From Paenibacillus ferrarius (GTDB lineage: Bacteria > Bacillota > Bacilli > Paenibacillales > NBRC-103111): a stretch of 64,000 bases of DNA. Every line of letters begins with the position of its first letter. Position 1 is the first letter of the stretch. Location of the stretch: assembly GCF_002027705.1 (NCBI RefSeq), contig NZ_MBTG01000030.1, forward strand, positions 17,557-81,556, written 5' to 3'. Under the pieces are notes generated by a model. That model did no database searches. It saw nothing but the letters and a program-made list of their open reading frames with translations, and had not been told where the DNA came from. Made by a program: the position numbers and the translations under genes. Positions 32,189 to 42,040 of this stretch are shown piece by piece.

Positions 32189-34099
32189 ATGGTATCGGAC
32201 TATTCACAGTACGCCTGGCTCATTCCGTTGTTTCCGCTGCTTGCTTTTCTAGCGCTTACGGCTATGGGACGTCAATTGAAAGATCTTGGGATTTATATCA
32301 GCATTTTTGCGATGCTCGCTTCCTTTATCGTCGCTTTGCTGATTTTCGTTGAACGCATTGGCGGCAACGTGGAGGATTACACGTACAATAAGCTGCAGTG
32401 GCTGCAAGTCGGCGATTTCACGCTGAAAATGGGGTTTGAAGTCAACAATTTGAATGCCCTGATGCTCGTTATTGTTACACTTGTAGCGCTGCTCGTGAAT
32501 ATTTATTCCAAGGGTTATATGAAAGGCGACGAGCGGATTCACGTGTTTTTTGGCTACATCGCTTTGTTTTCCTTCTCCATGCTGGGTCTTGTTATTTCGG
32601 AAAATATGCTAGAGCTGTACTTCTTCTGGGAGCTTGTAGGGGTTTGTTCCTTCCTGCTCGTTGGATTTTGGTACTACAAGCCGGAGGCTAAGGCTGCTGC
32701 CAAAAAGGCATTCATCGTTACCCGCATCGGGGACGTTGGCCTATTCATCGGAATTCTGCTGCTGTTCTGGTACATGCCAGGGCATGCGCTCGATTTCACA
32801 TCGATTCATAATGCGTTTACTTCGGGTAAAATTGACCCGGCCATCATTACATGGATTGCCATTATGATCTTCATCGGAGCGATGGGGAAATCAGGGCAAT
32901 TCCCGCTGCATACATGGCTTCCTGACGCGATGGAAGGGCCGACGCCGATCAGTGCGCTGATCCATGCGGCTACAATGGTTGCAGCTGGGGTGTACCTCGT
33001 AGCGCGCACCTTTGATATTTTCCAAGCATCACCGGATGCTCTGATGGTTGTAGCTTATGTGGGCGGATTCACAGCCATCTTTGCGGCCACGATCGGGATT
33101 GCCCAGAATGATATCAAACGCATCTTGGCTTACTCCACGGTGAGTCAGCTTGGTTATATGATGATGGCGCTTGGGATTGGTGTTTCGTTCACCTCCGGCA
33201 TGTTCCATCTGTTCACACACGCGTTCTTCAAAGCCCTGCTCTTCTTGGGCGCAGGCAGCGTGATTCACGCTGTACATACGCAGGATATTAATGAAATGGG
33301 CGGATTATCCCGCAAAATGAAGATTACGACATGGACGTTCGCTATCGGAACGTTGGCGCTATCAGGAATTTTCCCATTCGCCGGATTCTGGTCGAAGGAT
33401 ATGATTCTGACAGAAGCTTATGAGCACAATCAGCTTCTCTTCTGGGTGGGTGTCATTGCAGCCTTCTTCACAGCCTTCTACATGTCCCGTCTGTTCTTCC
33501 TTGTATTCTTGGGTTCCCCTAGAGGGAAAGCCAAGGTTGCCGACGAGCACGATGATCATGGACATGAGCCTCACGAATCTCCGGCGTCCATGACGACACC
33601 GCTGATTATTCTAGCTGTGCTTGCCGTTGTGGCAGGCTTTGTCAATACACCATTCAATGAATGGCTTGGACACTGGCTGACAGGACAGCAGCATGATGAA
33701 AAAGCGAACTGGATAGTTATTATTTTATCTACATTGGCAGGTTTGCTCGGTATTGGACTTGGGTACTTAATTTACCTCAAGCGGACGATTCCGCGCGATG
33801 TCGTTTCCAGCAGAATGCCATGGCTGTACACACTTCTCAATCGCAAATATTTTGTAGATGAAATATATGATGGAGTCATTGTTAAACCGCTTCGTGGTCT
33901 AGGATGGGTTCTTGAGCTGATTGATGTGTATGTCATTGACGGTATTGTGCGGTTGGTCGCCTTCGCTGTCGTCAGTCTGGGCCGCCTTGGTTCCCGTCTC
34001 CAAAATGGTCAACTGCAGACCTACGGTGTCATCATGATTCTGGGAATGCTGATCTTGGCTCTCGCCATTGCAGGAAGGAGGTTCATCCATGCTGGCTAG
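32189..34099 (+). CDS. nuoL: NADH-quinone oxidoreductase subunit L
   Basis: 636 residues, full length. An antiporter-like proton-pumping subunit with about 14-16 membrane helices. Key charged residues are visible in FFWELVGVCSFLLVGFW (Glu), in GKSGQFPLHTWLPDAMEGPTPISALIHAATMV (Lys region) and in the C-terminal lateral-helix region. A His/Asp-rich loop (DEHDDHGHEPHE) lies near residue 450. Confidence 0.96.
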   Translation: MVSDYSQYAWLIPLFPLLAFLALTAMGRQLKDLGIYISIFAMLASFIVALLIFVERIGGNVEDYTYNKLQWLQVGDFTLKMGFEVNNLNALMLVIVTLVALLVNIYSKGYMKGDERIHVFFGYIALFSFSMLGLVISENMLELYFFWELVGVCSFLLVGFWYYKPEAKAAAKKAFIVTRIGDVGLFIGILLLFWYMPGHALDFTSIHNAFTSGKIDPAIITWIAIMIFIGAMGKSGQFPLHTWLPDAMEGPTPISALIHAATMVAAGVYLVARTFDIFQASPDALMVVAYVGGFTAIFAATIGIAQNDIKRILAYSTVSQLGYMMMALGIGVSFTSGMFHLFTHAFFKALLFLGAGSVIHAVHTQDINEMGGLSRKMKITTWTFAIGTLALSGIFPFAGFWSKDMILTEAYEHNQLLFWVGVIAAFFTAFYMSRLFFLVFLGSPRGKAKVADEHDDHGHEPHESPASMTTPLIILAVLAVVAGFVNTPFNEWLGHWLTGQQHDEKANWIVIILSTLAGLLGIGLGYLIYLKRTIPRDVVSSRMPWLYTLLNRKYFVDEIYDGVIVKPLRGLGWVLELIDVYVIDGIVRLVAFAVVSLGRLGSRLQNGQLQTYGVIMILGMLILALAIAGRRFIHAG

Positions 34100-35714
34100 C
34101 CTACCCATTTTAAGCTTGATTGCCTTTTCTCCGCTGCTCGGTGTTCTGGTGCTGCTCTTCATTCGCGGCGACCGGGGTCGTTTGATTAAAACGATCGGTA
34201 TTGTCACTACCTTGATCCCGTTGATCTTGGCGGCATGGCTGTACGTTGATTACAATTATCAAGGAGATCCGCTGCAGTACAAAGAACAGCTCAGCTGGAT
34301 CAAAGTTCCGCTCAACCATGAGGGGTTAAGTGAGCAAATTACTTCCTATTTCTTCGAGTTCAAATATTCACTGGCGGTGGATGGGATCTCACTGCCGCTT
34401 ATTTTTCTGACAGCTTTTGTCTCTTCCATGGCGGCACTGGCTTCGGTGTATATCAAAAAACGTTGGAAAACGTTCTATATTCTTTTCCTGCTGCTTGAGA
34501 CAGGTATGTTCGGCGTGTTCATGTCACAAGATCTGTTCTTGTTCTTCCTTTTCTTCGAAGTGACGCTGGTGCCGATGTTCTTCTTGATCGGAATTTGGGG
34601 TTACATGAATCGGGAGCAGGCTGCGAATCGGTTTCTGCTGTACAACGGACTAGGTTCAGCGATTATGTTGATTGCGTTCCTCATTCTCGTCAGCACAGCC
34701 GGATTCAATCAAATGCCTACGCAGACAGAGGGCATCATTTACTACAGCGGTGATATTCACACCATCGCGAATAATTTGCTGCAGGACCCTGCCTCCTATG
34801 TGAATCAAGAGGGCACGCCATTCTTCCTGAGTCAGACCATGAAATGGACCGTCTTCATCATGCTGCTGGTGGCTTTCGGCATCAAGCTGCCGATCTTCCC
34901 TTTCCATACGTGGATGCTCAAAGTACATACGGAGGCTCCGCCTTCAATTGTTATGATTCACTCAGGGATTTTGCTGAAAATGGGGGCGTATGGCCTCATC
35001 CGGTTCGGGATTCTGTTCTTCCCGGCGGAAGCCAAGCAGATGGCCTGGTTGCTTGCGCTCCTAGGGGTCATCAACATCCTTTACGGCGCGATTCTCGCAA
35101 TGGTCCAGAAGGACTTCAAGCTCGTCCTAGCGTACTCGAGTATCAGCCATATGGGCATTGTTCTGCTCGGACTCGCGGCCTTCAACATATCCGGCTTGCA
35201 GGGAGCCGTCTTCCAACTGATCTCCCACGGCCTGATATCGGCCTTGATGTTCTTGCTCGTCGGCAGTATCTACGAGCGCACGGAAACGACAGAGCTTAGT
35301 CGCTTGGGCGGTCTCGCCAGCAACATCCCTTTCATCAGCGGGATTCTGCTGATTGCGGGCATGGCCTCGCTCGGATTGCCGGGCTTATCCGGCTTCATCA
35401 GTGAATTCCTGGCGTTTCTCGGAATTTTCGAAACGCACCGCGTGTACGCCATCATCGGTACACTGGGCATCATTTTCACCGCGGTCTACGTGCTGCGCGG
35501 GGTGTTGAACATCACGTTCGGCCCGAAACAGCCGACCTTGCAGCTGCAAGGCATGCGCGACGCCCGGTTAATCGAGGCGGTGCCGATGATTGCCCTGGTA
35601 GCGTTCATCCTCTTGCTCGGGGTATATCCAAGCGTGCTGAGTCAGCCGCTCCAGCAAACGATAGGCAGCTTTGATCAACTGATCCAAAGCGTAGCCGGGA
35701 AGATAGGAGGTTAG
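34089..35714 (+). CDS. nuoM: NADH-quinone oxidoreductase subunit M
   Basis: 541 residues from the ATG at 34089 behind AAGGAGG; the frame is open to 34068 but that part overlaps the ribosome site. It overlaps nuoL by 11 bases. Antiporter-like subunit with LFFEVTLVPMFFLIGIWG and FGIKLPIFPFHTWMLKVHTEAP, the key Glu and Lys helices. The 3' half is locally more GC-rich than the 5' half. Confidence 0.96.
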   Translation: MLASLPILSLIAFSPLLGVLVLLFIRGDRGRLIKTIGIVTTLIPLILAAWLYVDYNYQGDPLQYKEQLSWIKVPLNHEGLSEQITSYFFEFKYSLAVDGISLPLIFLTAFVSSMAALASVYIKKRWKTFYILFLLLETGMFGVFMSQDLFLFFLFFEVTLVPMFFLIGIWGYMNREQAANRFLLYNGLGSAIMLIAFLILVSTAGFNQMPTQTEGIIYYSGDIHTIANNLLQDPASYVNQEGTPFFLSQTMKWTVFIMLLVAFGIKLPIFPFHTWMLKVHTEAPPSIVMIHSGILLKMGAYGLIRFGILFFPAEAKQMAWLLALLGVINILYGAILAMVQKDFKLVLAYSSISHMGIVLLGLAAFNISGLQGAVFQLISHGLISALMFLLVGSIYERTETTELSRLGGLASNIPFISGILLIAGMASLGLPGLSGFISEFLAFLGIFETHRVYAIIGTLGIIFTAVYVLRGVLNITFGPKQPTLQLQGMRDARLIEAVPMIALVAFILLLGVYPSVLSQPLQQTIGSFDQLIQSVAGKIGG

Positions 35715-35718
35715 ACCA

Positions 35719-37230
35719 GTGGAACAGCTTCGACTTCATGCTAACGATTTAGTGCATCTGCTCCCTGAGCTTTCGCTGGTTGTCACCGCGATCATCCTGT
35801 CTCTCTTGGATTTAATTCTGCCGAATAGGATGAATCGCTCCATCATCGGATGGTTGACGCTGGTCGGTATCGCGGTTTCTGCGGTATTCGTTATTCTTCA
35901 GTTGAATCCGGCAGAACCCTTTTCACTGCTCAATCAGAGCTATCGTGTAGATGATTTCTCAAATCTGCTTAAATTATTTACGTTAACGGGCACTGGTCTT
36001 ATCGTCTTGATGAGCCTGAGCTTCGTCAAAGAAGATGCGATCCCGCATGTCGGGGAATATTACTACTTCTACCTGCCTGCTGCGCTTGGTGCCATGATTA
36101 TGTCATCCTCAGGTGACTTGATTACGTTGTATGTAGGGTTAGAACTGCTTAGCATCACCTCTTACTTGATGGTTGCTATGAAGAAGAAAGATGCGCAGTC
36201 CAACGAAGGGGCCTTTAAGTACTTGGTTATGGGGGGGATATCCTCCGCCATTATCCTGTATGGGATGTCCTTCTTATACGGAATGACGGGTTCCAGCAAC
36301 TTAATGGAGATTGGCATTGCACTTCCATCCCTTGTGGCTTCTTATGAGCCGCTGCTTTATGTATCATTTTTCCTGCTGCTGGCTGGTTTTGGTTTCAAAA
36401 TCGCAGCAGCGCCGTTCCACAGCTGGGCGCCGGATGTGTATCAAGGCGCTCCGACGCCGGTGTCAGCCTTCCTGGCTGTCGTCTCCAAGGCTGCCGGCTT
36501 TGCTATCCTTTTCCGAGTATTCTACGTATTGTTCGGATTTAGCAGCTTTGAAGGAACCAGCATCCAGTCCGATGTGTTCCTAGCCATTTCCGTAATGGCC
36601 GCCATCGCGATGGTGACCGGTAACTTCATTGCCCTGAAGCAAACAAACATGAAAAGATTGTTGGCTTACTCTGGGATCGCCAATGCCGGGTATTTGCTAG
36701 TTCCGATTGGAACATACTTCTCCGGTACGCATTACGCGAACTTTTCTGAATTTATTTTTTACCTGATCGCGTACTTGTTTATGAACATTGGTGCTTTCGC
36801 CGTGTTGATGATTATGGAGCAGGCAGAGGGACATACGGAAGCCAAGGGCTTTGGCGGGATGTATTACCGGGCTCCCTTAACCGCCGTTGCCATGGTTTTA
36901 ATCATACTTTCCTTGGCGGGTATCCCTGTTTCGGGCGGATTCTTCGGAAAGCTCTATATCATCTTGGGAACGATGCAGACCAAGCAATATTGGCTCGGGT
37001 CTCTGATGATTCTGACCAGCGTAGTCTCTCTGTATTACTATTTCGGCATCGTGCGCCAAATGTTCATGCGCAGCGACTATGAGCCTGCTGAAGTCAAGGT
37101 TTCGGTCCCGCTCGGCATAACCGTATGGTTATGTGCGCTTGTTGGCTTGGCTTTGGGCTTTGTGCCGCATATCGTGCTGAAGGGTATTGAATCCATCTTC
37201 ACATTGACGAAGGATTTTATAATTAAATAA
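35719..37230 (+). CDS. nuoN: NADH-quinone oxidoreductase subunit N
   Basis: 503 residues from GTG with AGGAGG upstream. The third antiporter-like subunit, with VGLELLSITSYLMVA and FKIAAAPFHSWAPDVYQGAPTPVSAFL (split across the key Glu and Lys helices). It closes an operon of nuoABCDHIJKLMN; nuoE, F and G are absent, so the encoded complex has no NADH-oxidising module. Confidence 0.96.
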   Translation: MEQLRLHANDLVHLLPELSLVVTAIILSLLDLILPNRMNRSIIGWLTLVGIAVSAVFVILQLNPAEPFSLLNQSYRVDDFSNLLKLFTLTGTGLIVLMSLSFVKEDAIPHVGEYYYFYLPAALGAMIMSSSGDLITLYVGLELLSITSYLMVAMKKKDAQSNEGAFKYLVMGGISSAIILYGMSFLYGMTGSSNLMEIGIALPSLVASYEPLLYVSFFLLLAGFGFKIAAAPFHSWAPDVYQGAPTPVSAFLAVVSKAAGFAILFRVFYVLFGFSSFEGTSIQSDVFLAISVMAAIAMVTGNFIALKQTNMKRLLAYSGIANAGYLLVPIGTYFSGTHYANFSEFIFYLIAYLFMNIGAFAVLMIMEQAEGHTEAKGFGGMYYRAPLTAVAMVLIILSLAGIPVSGGFFGKLYIILGTMQTKQYWLGSLMILTSVVSLYYYFGIVRQMFMRSDYEPAEVKVSVPLGITVWLCALVGLALGFVPHIVLKGIESIFTLTKDFIIK

Positions 37231-37244
37231 GTGTTTGTCATATG

Positions 37245-37279
37245 GCCTTCCCCTAACAAGAAATAGGGGGAGGTTTTTT
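37245..37279 (+). terminator. Terminator of the nuo operon
   Basis: CCTTCCCCTA, 8-nt loop, TAGGGGGAGG, then TTTTTTC. Confidence 0.9.
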
Positions 37280-37431
37280 CGTTTACAGAACATCCATGAT
37301 CTACATGAAAAATTATTTCCAAAAATCTGAACTTTTTGCGACGAAAAACCGTTATATGTATCGAGAAGGCGGGTAATGTGGTATAGATAGAGAAGGAAAA
37401 AACCATTAAGAGATAAAGGACCTGTGATGAC

Positions 37432-39960
37432 ATGAAATTAAAGCGGCACCTATGGTTCATTTTCCTAATGATGCTCACCTTGGAACTCACAGGGATGGCA
37501 ATCAAAGTAGAGGCAGCCTACCCCCTATCGACGGATCCCATGAGGGTTAAACAAACCTATCTGGATATGATTCATATCGATCAAGCATGGGCTGCAGCAG
37601 GGGATAACCGAACACCGATTGTTGTCGCTGTCGTTGATACAGGTGTTGATCTTACACATCCTGATCTTGTAGGAAATTTGGTGGAAGGCGTGAATTTGCT
37701 TCAGCCCTCCAAGAAGCCATATGATGATAATGGACATGGAACGAACGTAGCTGGCATCATTGCGGCTTCATTCAATAACGATAAAGGGATTGCTGGCATT
37801 GCACCCAATGCGAAGATTATGCCAATAAAAGCGCTGGAAGCCGACGGCACGGGCGGCGAGGCGAAGCTGGGTGAAGGCATTAAATACGCGGTAGATCACG
37901 GAGCGAAGATTGTTGTTCTCTCCCTAGGGCTGAATAAATATTCGGACTACTTGGCAGGAGTCGTGCAGTATGCGGAGGATCACAATGTGCTATTGGTTGC
38001 CGCTGTCGGTAATGAAGGCACGAGTGTGAAATACCCGGCGGCGTATCCAACGGTTCTGGCTGTTGGAGGTGTCAATGCGAATAAGCAAGCAGATTCCCGT
38101 TCCAATTATGGGCCTGAGCTGGATCTGGTTGCGCCCTGGGATGTGTATACCACCGCGCTTGGAGGCGGTTATCAGTATCAAGACGGAAGCTCGATGTCAG
38201 CGCCACAGGTAGCTGGAGCGGCTGCCTTGGTCTGGGGGAAGTATCCCGGAATGAGCGCGTACCAAGTTCGTTCACAGTTGGAGCAGACAGCCGAGGACCT
38301 CGGTCCGGCGGGTTGGGACGAGAAGACAGGGTACGGCCTTTTGCAAGTGGACCTGGCACTGACACAGCCCTACAAAGAAAATCGCTTTGAGCCTAACAAC
38401 ACTAAGAATCTAGCTGCCAAGCTCTCAATAAATACGGCTGTTAAGGCTGTACTGTCCTCGGGACAGGATGAGGTTTGGTTCGCTCTTGATGCGGCTTATG
38501 ACGGATTTATTGAAGTATCGCTTCATAATTCGGATAGCGCTGGGATCCGTGTGCGTTTTGACTCCGGAGAAACATTCATCTCGAATAGCAGTACGGATAA
38601 GAGTAAGCCTTTCCGAGTAGCTGTGACGAAGGGCCGCACCTATGTTCAGCTTCAGACTGTCGACCGTACCACCAAAACAGCGATTTATTACTCGCTCTTA
38701 ACGGATTTTGTGATTTACAAGGATCCCTTTGAGGATAATGATAAACAGTACAAAGCTTTTGCTTTGCCCGAACGCAGCCAAACGATTCGCGGCACTTTTG
38801 ATAAAAAAGATGATCTCGATTGGTTCGTGATTAATCTGGAGCATTCGGGTACGATGCGCGTTAAGTTGTCTGTCGATACCGGACGGATTGATCCCATGCT
38901 GCTCATTCAGAAGGAAGGCGAGAAATCGATTACGATTGATCAGGGTGGAGATGGGGCCACCGAGATCAGCCCACTAATGGATGTGTTTCCCGGGCAGTAT
39001 TATATTCGTGTCAGCAATGTGAAAGACTATTCTAGACCGATTACAGGAGAATACACGTTAGATATTGAATATACACCTAAGCTAATTGATCCGAATGAGC
39101 CGAATGATAAATCGTATCAAGCCACATTTGCCGCAATGAATTCGGTCTATGAAGGTTTGATTCACTCGAATGATGACGTCGATTGGTTCGAATTCCGCAT
39201 GACGAAAGACGGTTTAGCCCAAATACGGTTAACGAACATTCCGACATCGCGTATCATGTACGCCAGGTTGTACGACAGTTCCTTGAAGGAACAAGGCTTC
39301 TACCGGAATGAGTCAGGTTCTGATCAATTGTTCATCGAGAAGACGCTTAATGCGGGGACTTATTATATTAAGCTTCAAGCAAACCAATGGTTTATGAGTC
39401 AAATGTATCGGTTAAAGATAAATAGCTATGCACTCATAAGCGGCTTTGCCGATATCGAGGGGCACTGGGCGCAGGCGGCAATCAGCCAGCTAGCCGAACA
39501 AGGTGTCATTAGCGGCTATGGAAACTACCGATTTGCTCCAAATCAGCCGATTACTCGCGCGGAGGCGGCGACCGTAATAACACGTGCTTTGAAGCTGACT
39601 AAGCGGAAGGAAGTAAGCTTCGGTGATATGAATAGTTCGCACTGGGCTTATGACTATGTAGCTAAGGCTGTTCAAGCAGGGATTGTAACAGGTTACCCGA
39701 ATGGCACCTTTGGACCAGACCGTACCCTTACACGTATGGAAATGACACAGATGTTGGCCAGCAGCATGAATATGACAGGGAAGAAGCGGGGCAATTCGCC
39801 TTTTACCGATGTGGATGATTCCTACTGGGGAATTGGCATTCTGAAGCAAATGTCGGCTGATGGATGGGTGGCTGGCTACGCAGATGGTACCTTCCATCCC
39901 GATGAGCAAGCCACCCGCGCTGAATTCGTTACCCTGCTTGCCAAAGTAGTAAATCGATAA
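37432..39960 (+). CDS. SLH-anchored subtilisin-like serine protease
   Basis: 842 residues. A signal peptide covers about residues 1-28 (ending VEA-AY). The S8 catalytic domain runs to about residue 315 with Asp69 (VVDTGVD), His102 (NGHGTNVAG) and Ser254 (DGSSMSAPQVAG), so it should be active. Three bacterial pre-peptidase C-terminal-like (PPC) beta domains follow, beginning at ENRFEPNNT, DPFEDNDKQ and DPNEPNDKS. Three SLH domains (from about residue 671: FADIEGHWAQ, FGDMNSSHWA, FTDVDDSYWG) end the protein and should bind the pyruvylated wall polymer made by CsaB. There is little room for a classical propeptide before the catalytic domain. A weak extended -10, TGGTATAGA at 37379-37387, may be its promoter. 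Confidence 0.92.
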   Translation: MKLKRHLWFIFLMMLTLELTGMAIKVEAAYPLSTDPMRVKQTYLDMIHIDQAWAAAGDNRTPIVVAVVDTGVDLTHPDLVGNLVEGVNLLQPSKKPYDDNGHGTNVAGIIAASFNNDKGIAGIAPNAKIMPIKALEADGTGGEAKLGEGIKYAVDHGAKIVVLSLGLNKYSDYLAGVVQYAEDHNVLLVAAVGNEGTSVKYPAAYPTVLAVGGVNANKQADSRSNYGPELDLVAPWDVYTTALGGGYQYQDGSSMSAPQVAGAAALVWGKYPGMSAYQVRSQLEQTAEDLGPAGWDEKTGYGLLQVDLALTQPYKENRFEPNNTKNLAAKLSINTAVKAVLSSGQDEVWFALDAAYDGFIEVSLHNSDSAGIRVRFDSGETFISNSSTDKSKPFRVAVTKGRTYVQLQTVDRTTKTAIYYSLLTDFVIYKDPFEDNDKQYKAFALPERSQTIRGTFDKKDDLDWFVINLEHSGTMRVKLSVDTGRIDPMLLIQKEGEKSITIDQGGDGATEISPLMDVFPGQYYIRVSNVKDYSRPITGEYTLDIEYTPKLIDPNEPNDKSYQATFAAMNSVYEGLIHSNDDVDWFEFRMTKDGLAQIRLTNIPTSRIMYARLYDSSLKEQGFYRNESGSDQLFIEKTLNAGTYYIKLQANQWFMSQMYRLKINSYALISGFADIEGHWAQAAISQLAEQGVISGYGNYRFAPNQPITRAEAATVITRALKLTKRKEVSFGDMNSSHWAYDYVAKAVQAGIVTGYPNGTFGPDRTLTRMEMTQMLASSMNMTGKKRGNSPFTDVDDSYWGIGILKQMSADGWVAGYADGTFHPDEQATRAEFVTLLAKVVNR

Positions 39961-39980
39961 TTTAGACAAAGGAGAGGCCT

Positions 39981-40241
39981 ATGGGAGAAACAGATAAATG
40001 GAATGAAGCGGCCAAGTATGCTTCAATGATGAATATGGTCGACATTGTTGTCTATATTCTGTGTATAGGTTTAGCTTGGTGGGCACTGCAGGCATTCCGT
40101 TTCGATGTCCTGCTCAAAAGGCCGAAGGCCGCTCAAGCGATTATGCTTCAAATCCTGCTTTCCATTGGACTTGGGCATCTTGTTGCCAGTTTTTTCATTC
40201 AATATTTGGGTTTATCCATGGGCTTCGGGAAGATGTTTTAA
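39981..40241 (+). CDS. ywzB: DUF1146 family membrane protein (YwzB-like)
   Basis: 86 residues with two membrane helices (about 18-38 and 53-75), joined by a basic loop (RFDVLLKRPKAAQAIML). Function is unknown. In Bacillus ywzB lies between atpC and murAA; here it keeps its place before murA although nuo and the protease are inserted. AGGAGAGG precedes the ATG. Confidence 0.8.
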   Translation: MGETDKWNEAAKYASMMNMVDIVVYILCIGLAWWALQAFRFDVLLKRPKAAQAIMLQILLSIGLGHLVASFFIQYLGLSMGFGKMF

Positions 40242-40438
40242 TTAGATTTTTCGAATAATGCGTTAATTAGTTGTCAACAATGGTAATAGAACGGATCGAA
40301 AACCGGGATCCTATTCGAACTCTATGTAGGTGCTTGCGAATACCAAAAGAACACAGTTGTAACAGTATGGGTTGAAATGATAAACTTAGGAAATGTGCAA
40401 AACCTTGTAATTTAAAATAAGTGCGCGGAGGGACCATG

Positions 40439-41758
40439 ATGAGCAAAATTATCGTCCGCGGTGGCCGAAAGCTAGCTGGCAATGTGAAAATCAACGGAGC
40501 AAAGAATGCGGTTCTGCCGATTATTGCGGCTTCCATTCTGGGGTCGGAAGGTGAAAGCGTCATCCATGATGCGCCTCCCCTTGACGATGTACTAGTCATT
40601 AATAAAGTCTTACAGAGTTTAGGCATTGAAGTGGAATACAACCGTCAGGTTATTCGTGTTCGCGCTCAGAACATTAACACATGTGAAGCCTCTTATGATC
40701 TGGTTCGTAAAATGAGAGCTTCCTTCCTCGTGATGGGCCCTTTGCTAGCCAGACTGGGTCAAGCGAGAATTTCGCTGCCAGGCGGCTGTGCGATCGGCAC
40801 AAGGCCGATTGATCAGCATCTCAAAGGCTTCGAAGCGATGGGTGCCGATATTGAATTAGGTCAGGGATACATCGAAGCCAAGGTAAAAGGACGCCTCAAG
40901 GGCGCCAAAATTTACTTGGATGTGGCCAGTGTTGGAGCAACGGAGAATATCATGATGGCAGCTACGCTTGCTGAAGGCACAACCATCATTGAAAATGCAG
41001 CCAAAGAGCCCGAAATTGTTGATTTGGCCAACTATTTGAATGCTATGGGTGCTACCATTCGTGGTGCAGGTACGGGTGTTATTCGTATAGAAGGCGTAGA
41101 AAAGCTATGTGGAGTCGTACATACGGTTATTCCAGATCGGGTAGAAGCGGGTACATATATGATCGCCGCAGCGATTACGGGCAGCGAGCTGTACATGGAG
41201 GGCGCAATTGGCGATCATCTCCGACCGGTTATTTCTAAAATGCAAGAAATGGGCGTTGTCATCGAAGAAGATGAAAACGGTATTCGCGTTCGCGCTTCGG
41301 GACCACTCCGTGCCGTTGACGTGAAGACGCTGCCGTATCCCGGCTTTCCTACGGATATGCAGTCGCAGATGATGGCGCTGCTTATGGTGGCCGACGGCAC
41401 GAGTCTTGTAACCGAGACCGTGTTCGAGAACCGGTTCATGCACGTGGAGGAATTCGCGAACATGAATGCTCATATCAAGGTCGATGGCCGTACGGCTATC
41501 GTAAGCGGCAACGCTAAGCTGCAGGGCGCGAAAGTATGCGCAACCGACCTGCGTGCAGGGGCAGCGCTTATTCTGGCAGCGCTGGCTGCTGAAGGTGAAA
41601 CGGAGATTACAGGCGTTCACCATATTGACCGCGGGTACGTGGACATCACGGACGTTCTTCGTGAGCTTGGTGCTGATATTCATAGATCGGTGCCGCAAGA
41701 AGTCGAACAGGAAGCGGCGGATCTAGGTTTCTTCAACATTCAGCCGACGCTGGCTTAA
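40439..41758 (+). CDS. murA: UDP-N-acetylglucosamine 1-carboxyvinyltransferase
   Basis: 439 residues from the second ATG of ATGATG, 6 nt after GGAGGG; the first ATG (40436) and a GTG at 40421 are alternatives. It transfers enolpyruvate from PEP to UDP-GlcNAc, the first committed step of peptidoglycan synthesis. INGAKNAVLPIIAAS near the N-terminus is the MurA signature. The catalytic Cys is in LPGGCAIGTRPID near residue 117. PGFPTDMQSQMMALLMVA is typical of the C-terminal half. It corresponds to Bacillus murAA by position. Confidence 0.96.
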   Translation: MSKIIVRGGRKLAGNVKINGAKNAVLPIIAASILGSEGESVIHDAPPLDDVLVINKVLQSLGIEVEYNRQVIRVRAQNINTCEASYDLVRKMRASFLVMGPLLARLGQARISLPGGCAIGTRPIDQHLKGFEAMGADIELGQGYIEAKVKGRLKGAKIYLDVASVGATENIMMAATLAEGTTIIENAAKEPEIVDLANYLNAMGATIRGAGTGVIRIEGVEKLCGVVHTVIPDRVEAGTYMIAAAITGSELYMEGAIGDHLRPVISKMQEMGVVIEEDENGIRVRASGPLRAVDVKTLPYPGFPTDMQSQMMALLMVADGTSLVTETVFENRFMHVEEFANMNAHIKVDGRTAIVSGNAKLQGAKVCATDLRAGAALILAALAAEGETEITGVHHIDRGYVDITDVLRELGADIHRSVPQEVEQEAADLGFFNIQPTLA

Positions 41759-41768
41759 ATAAAGAGGG

Positions 41769-41813
41769 GCTGTCCTTTAAGTAGATGAACCTACTTGAGG
41801 GACAGCTTTTTTT
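41769..41813 (+). terminator. Terminator of murA
   Basis: GCTGTCCTTTAAGTAG (41769-41784), ATGAAC loop, CTACTTGAGGGACAGC (41791-41806), then TTTTTTT. Confidence 0.92.
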
Positions 41814-42040
41814 ATTTGGGTTTCGGAGAGGCACAATCGTACCTATTCTAAATTTACTTCGCGATTGCTGGCAGTTCAGATTTGTACAAGGTAACCTGAC
41901 GTAAACTGGCCGCTCCGCGTACGATCTCTTTCATACGTATACATGTAGCATCTGGATCTATGCAGCTATTACAGGTTCTGATAATCTCTTGATGAGCCTT
42001 CTACTTTCTCTGAGCTCTAGCTCCAGTTGCTTTCTCTAAA

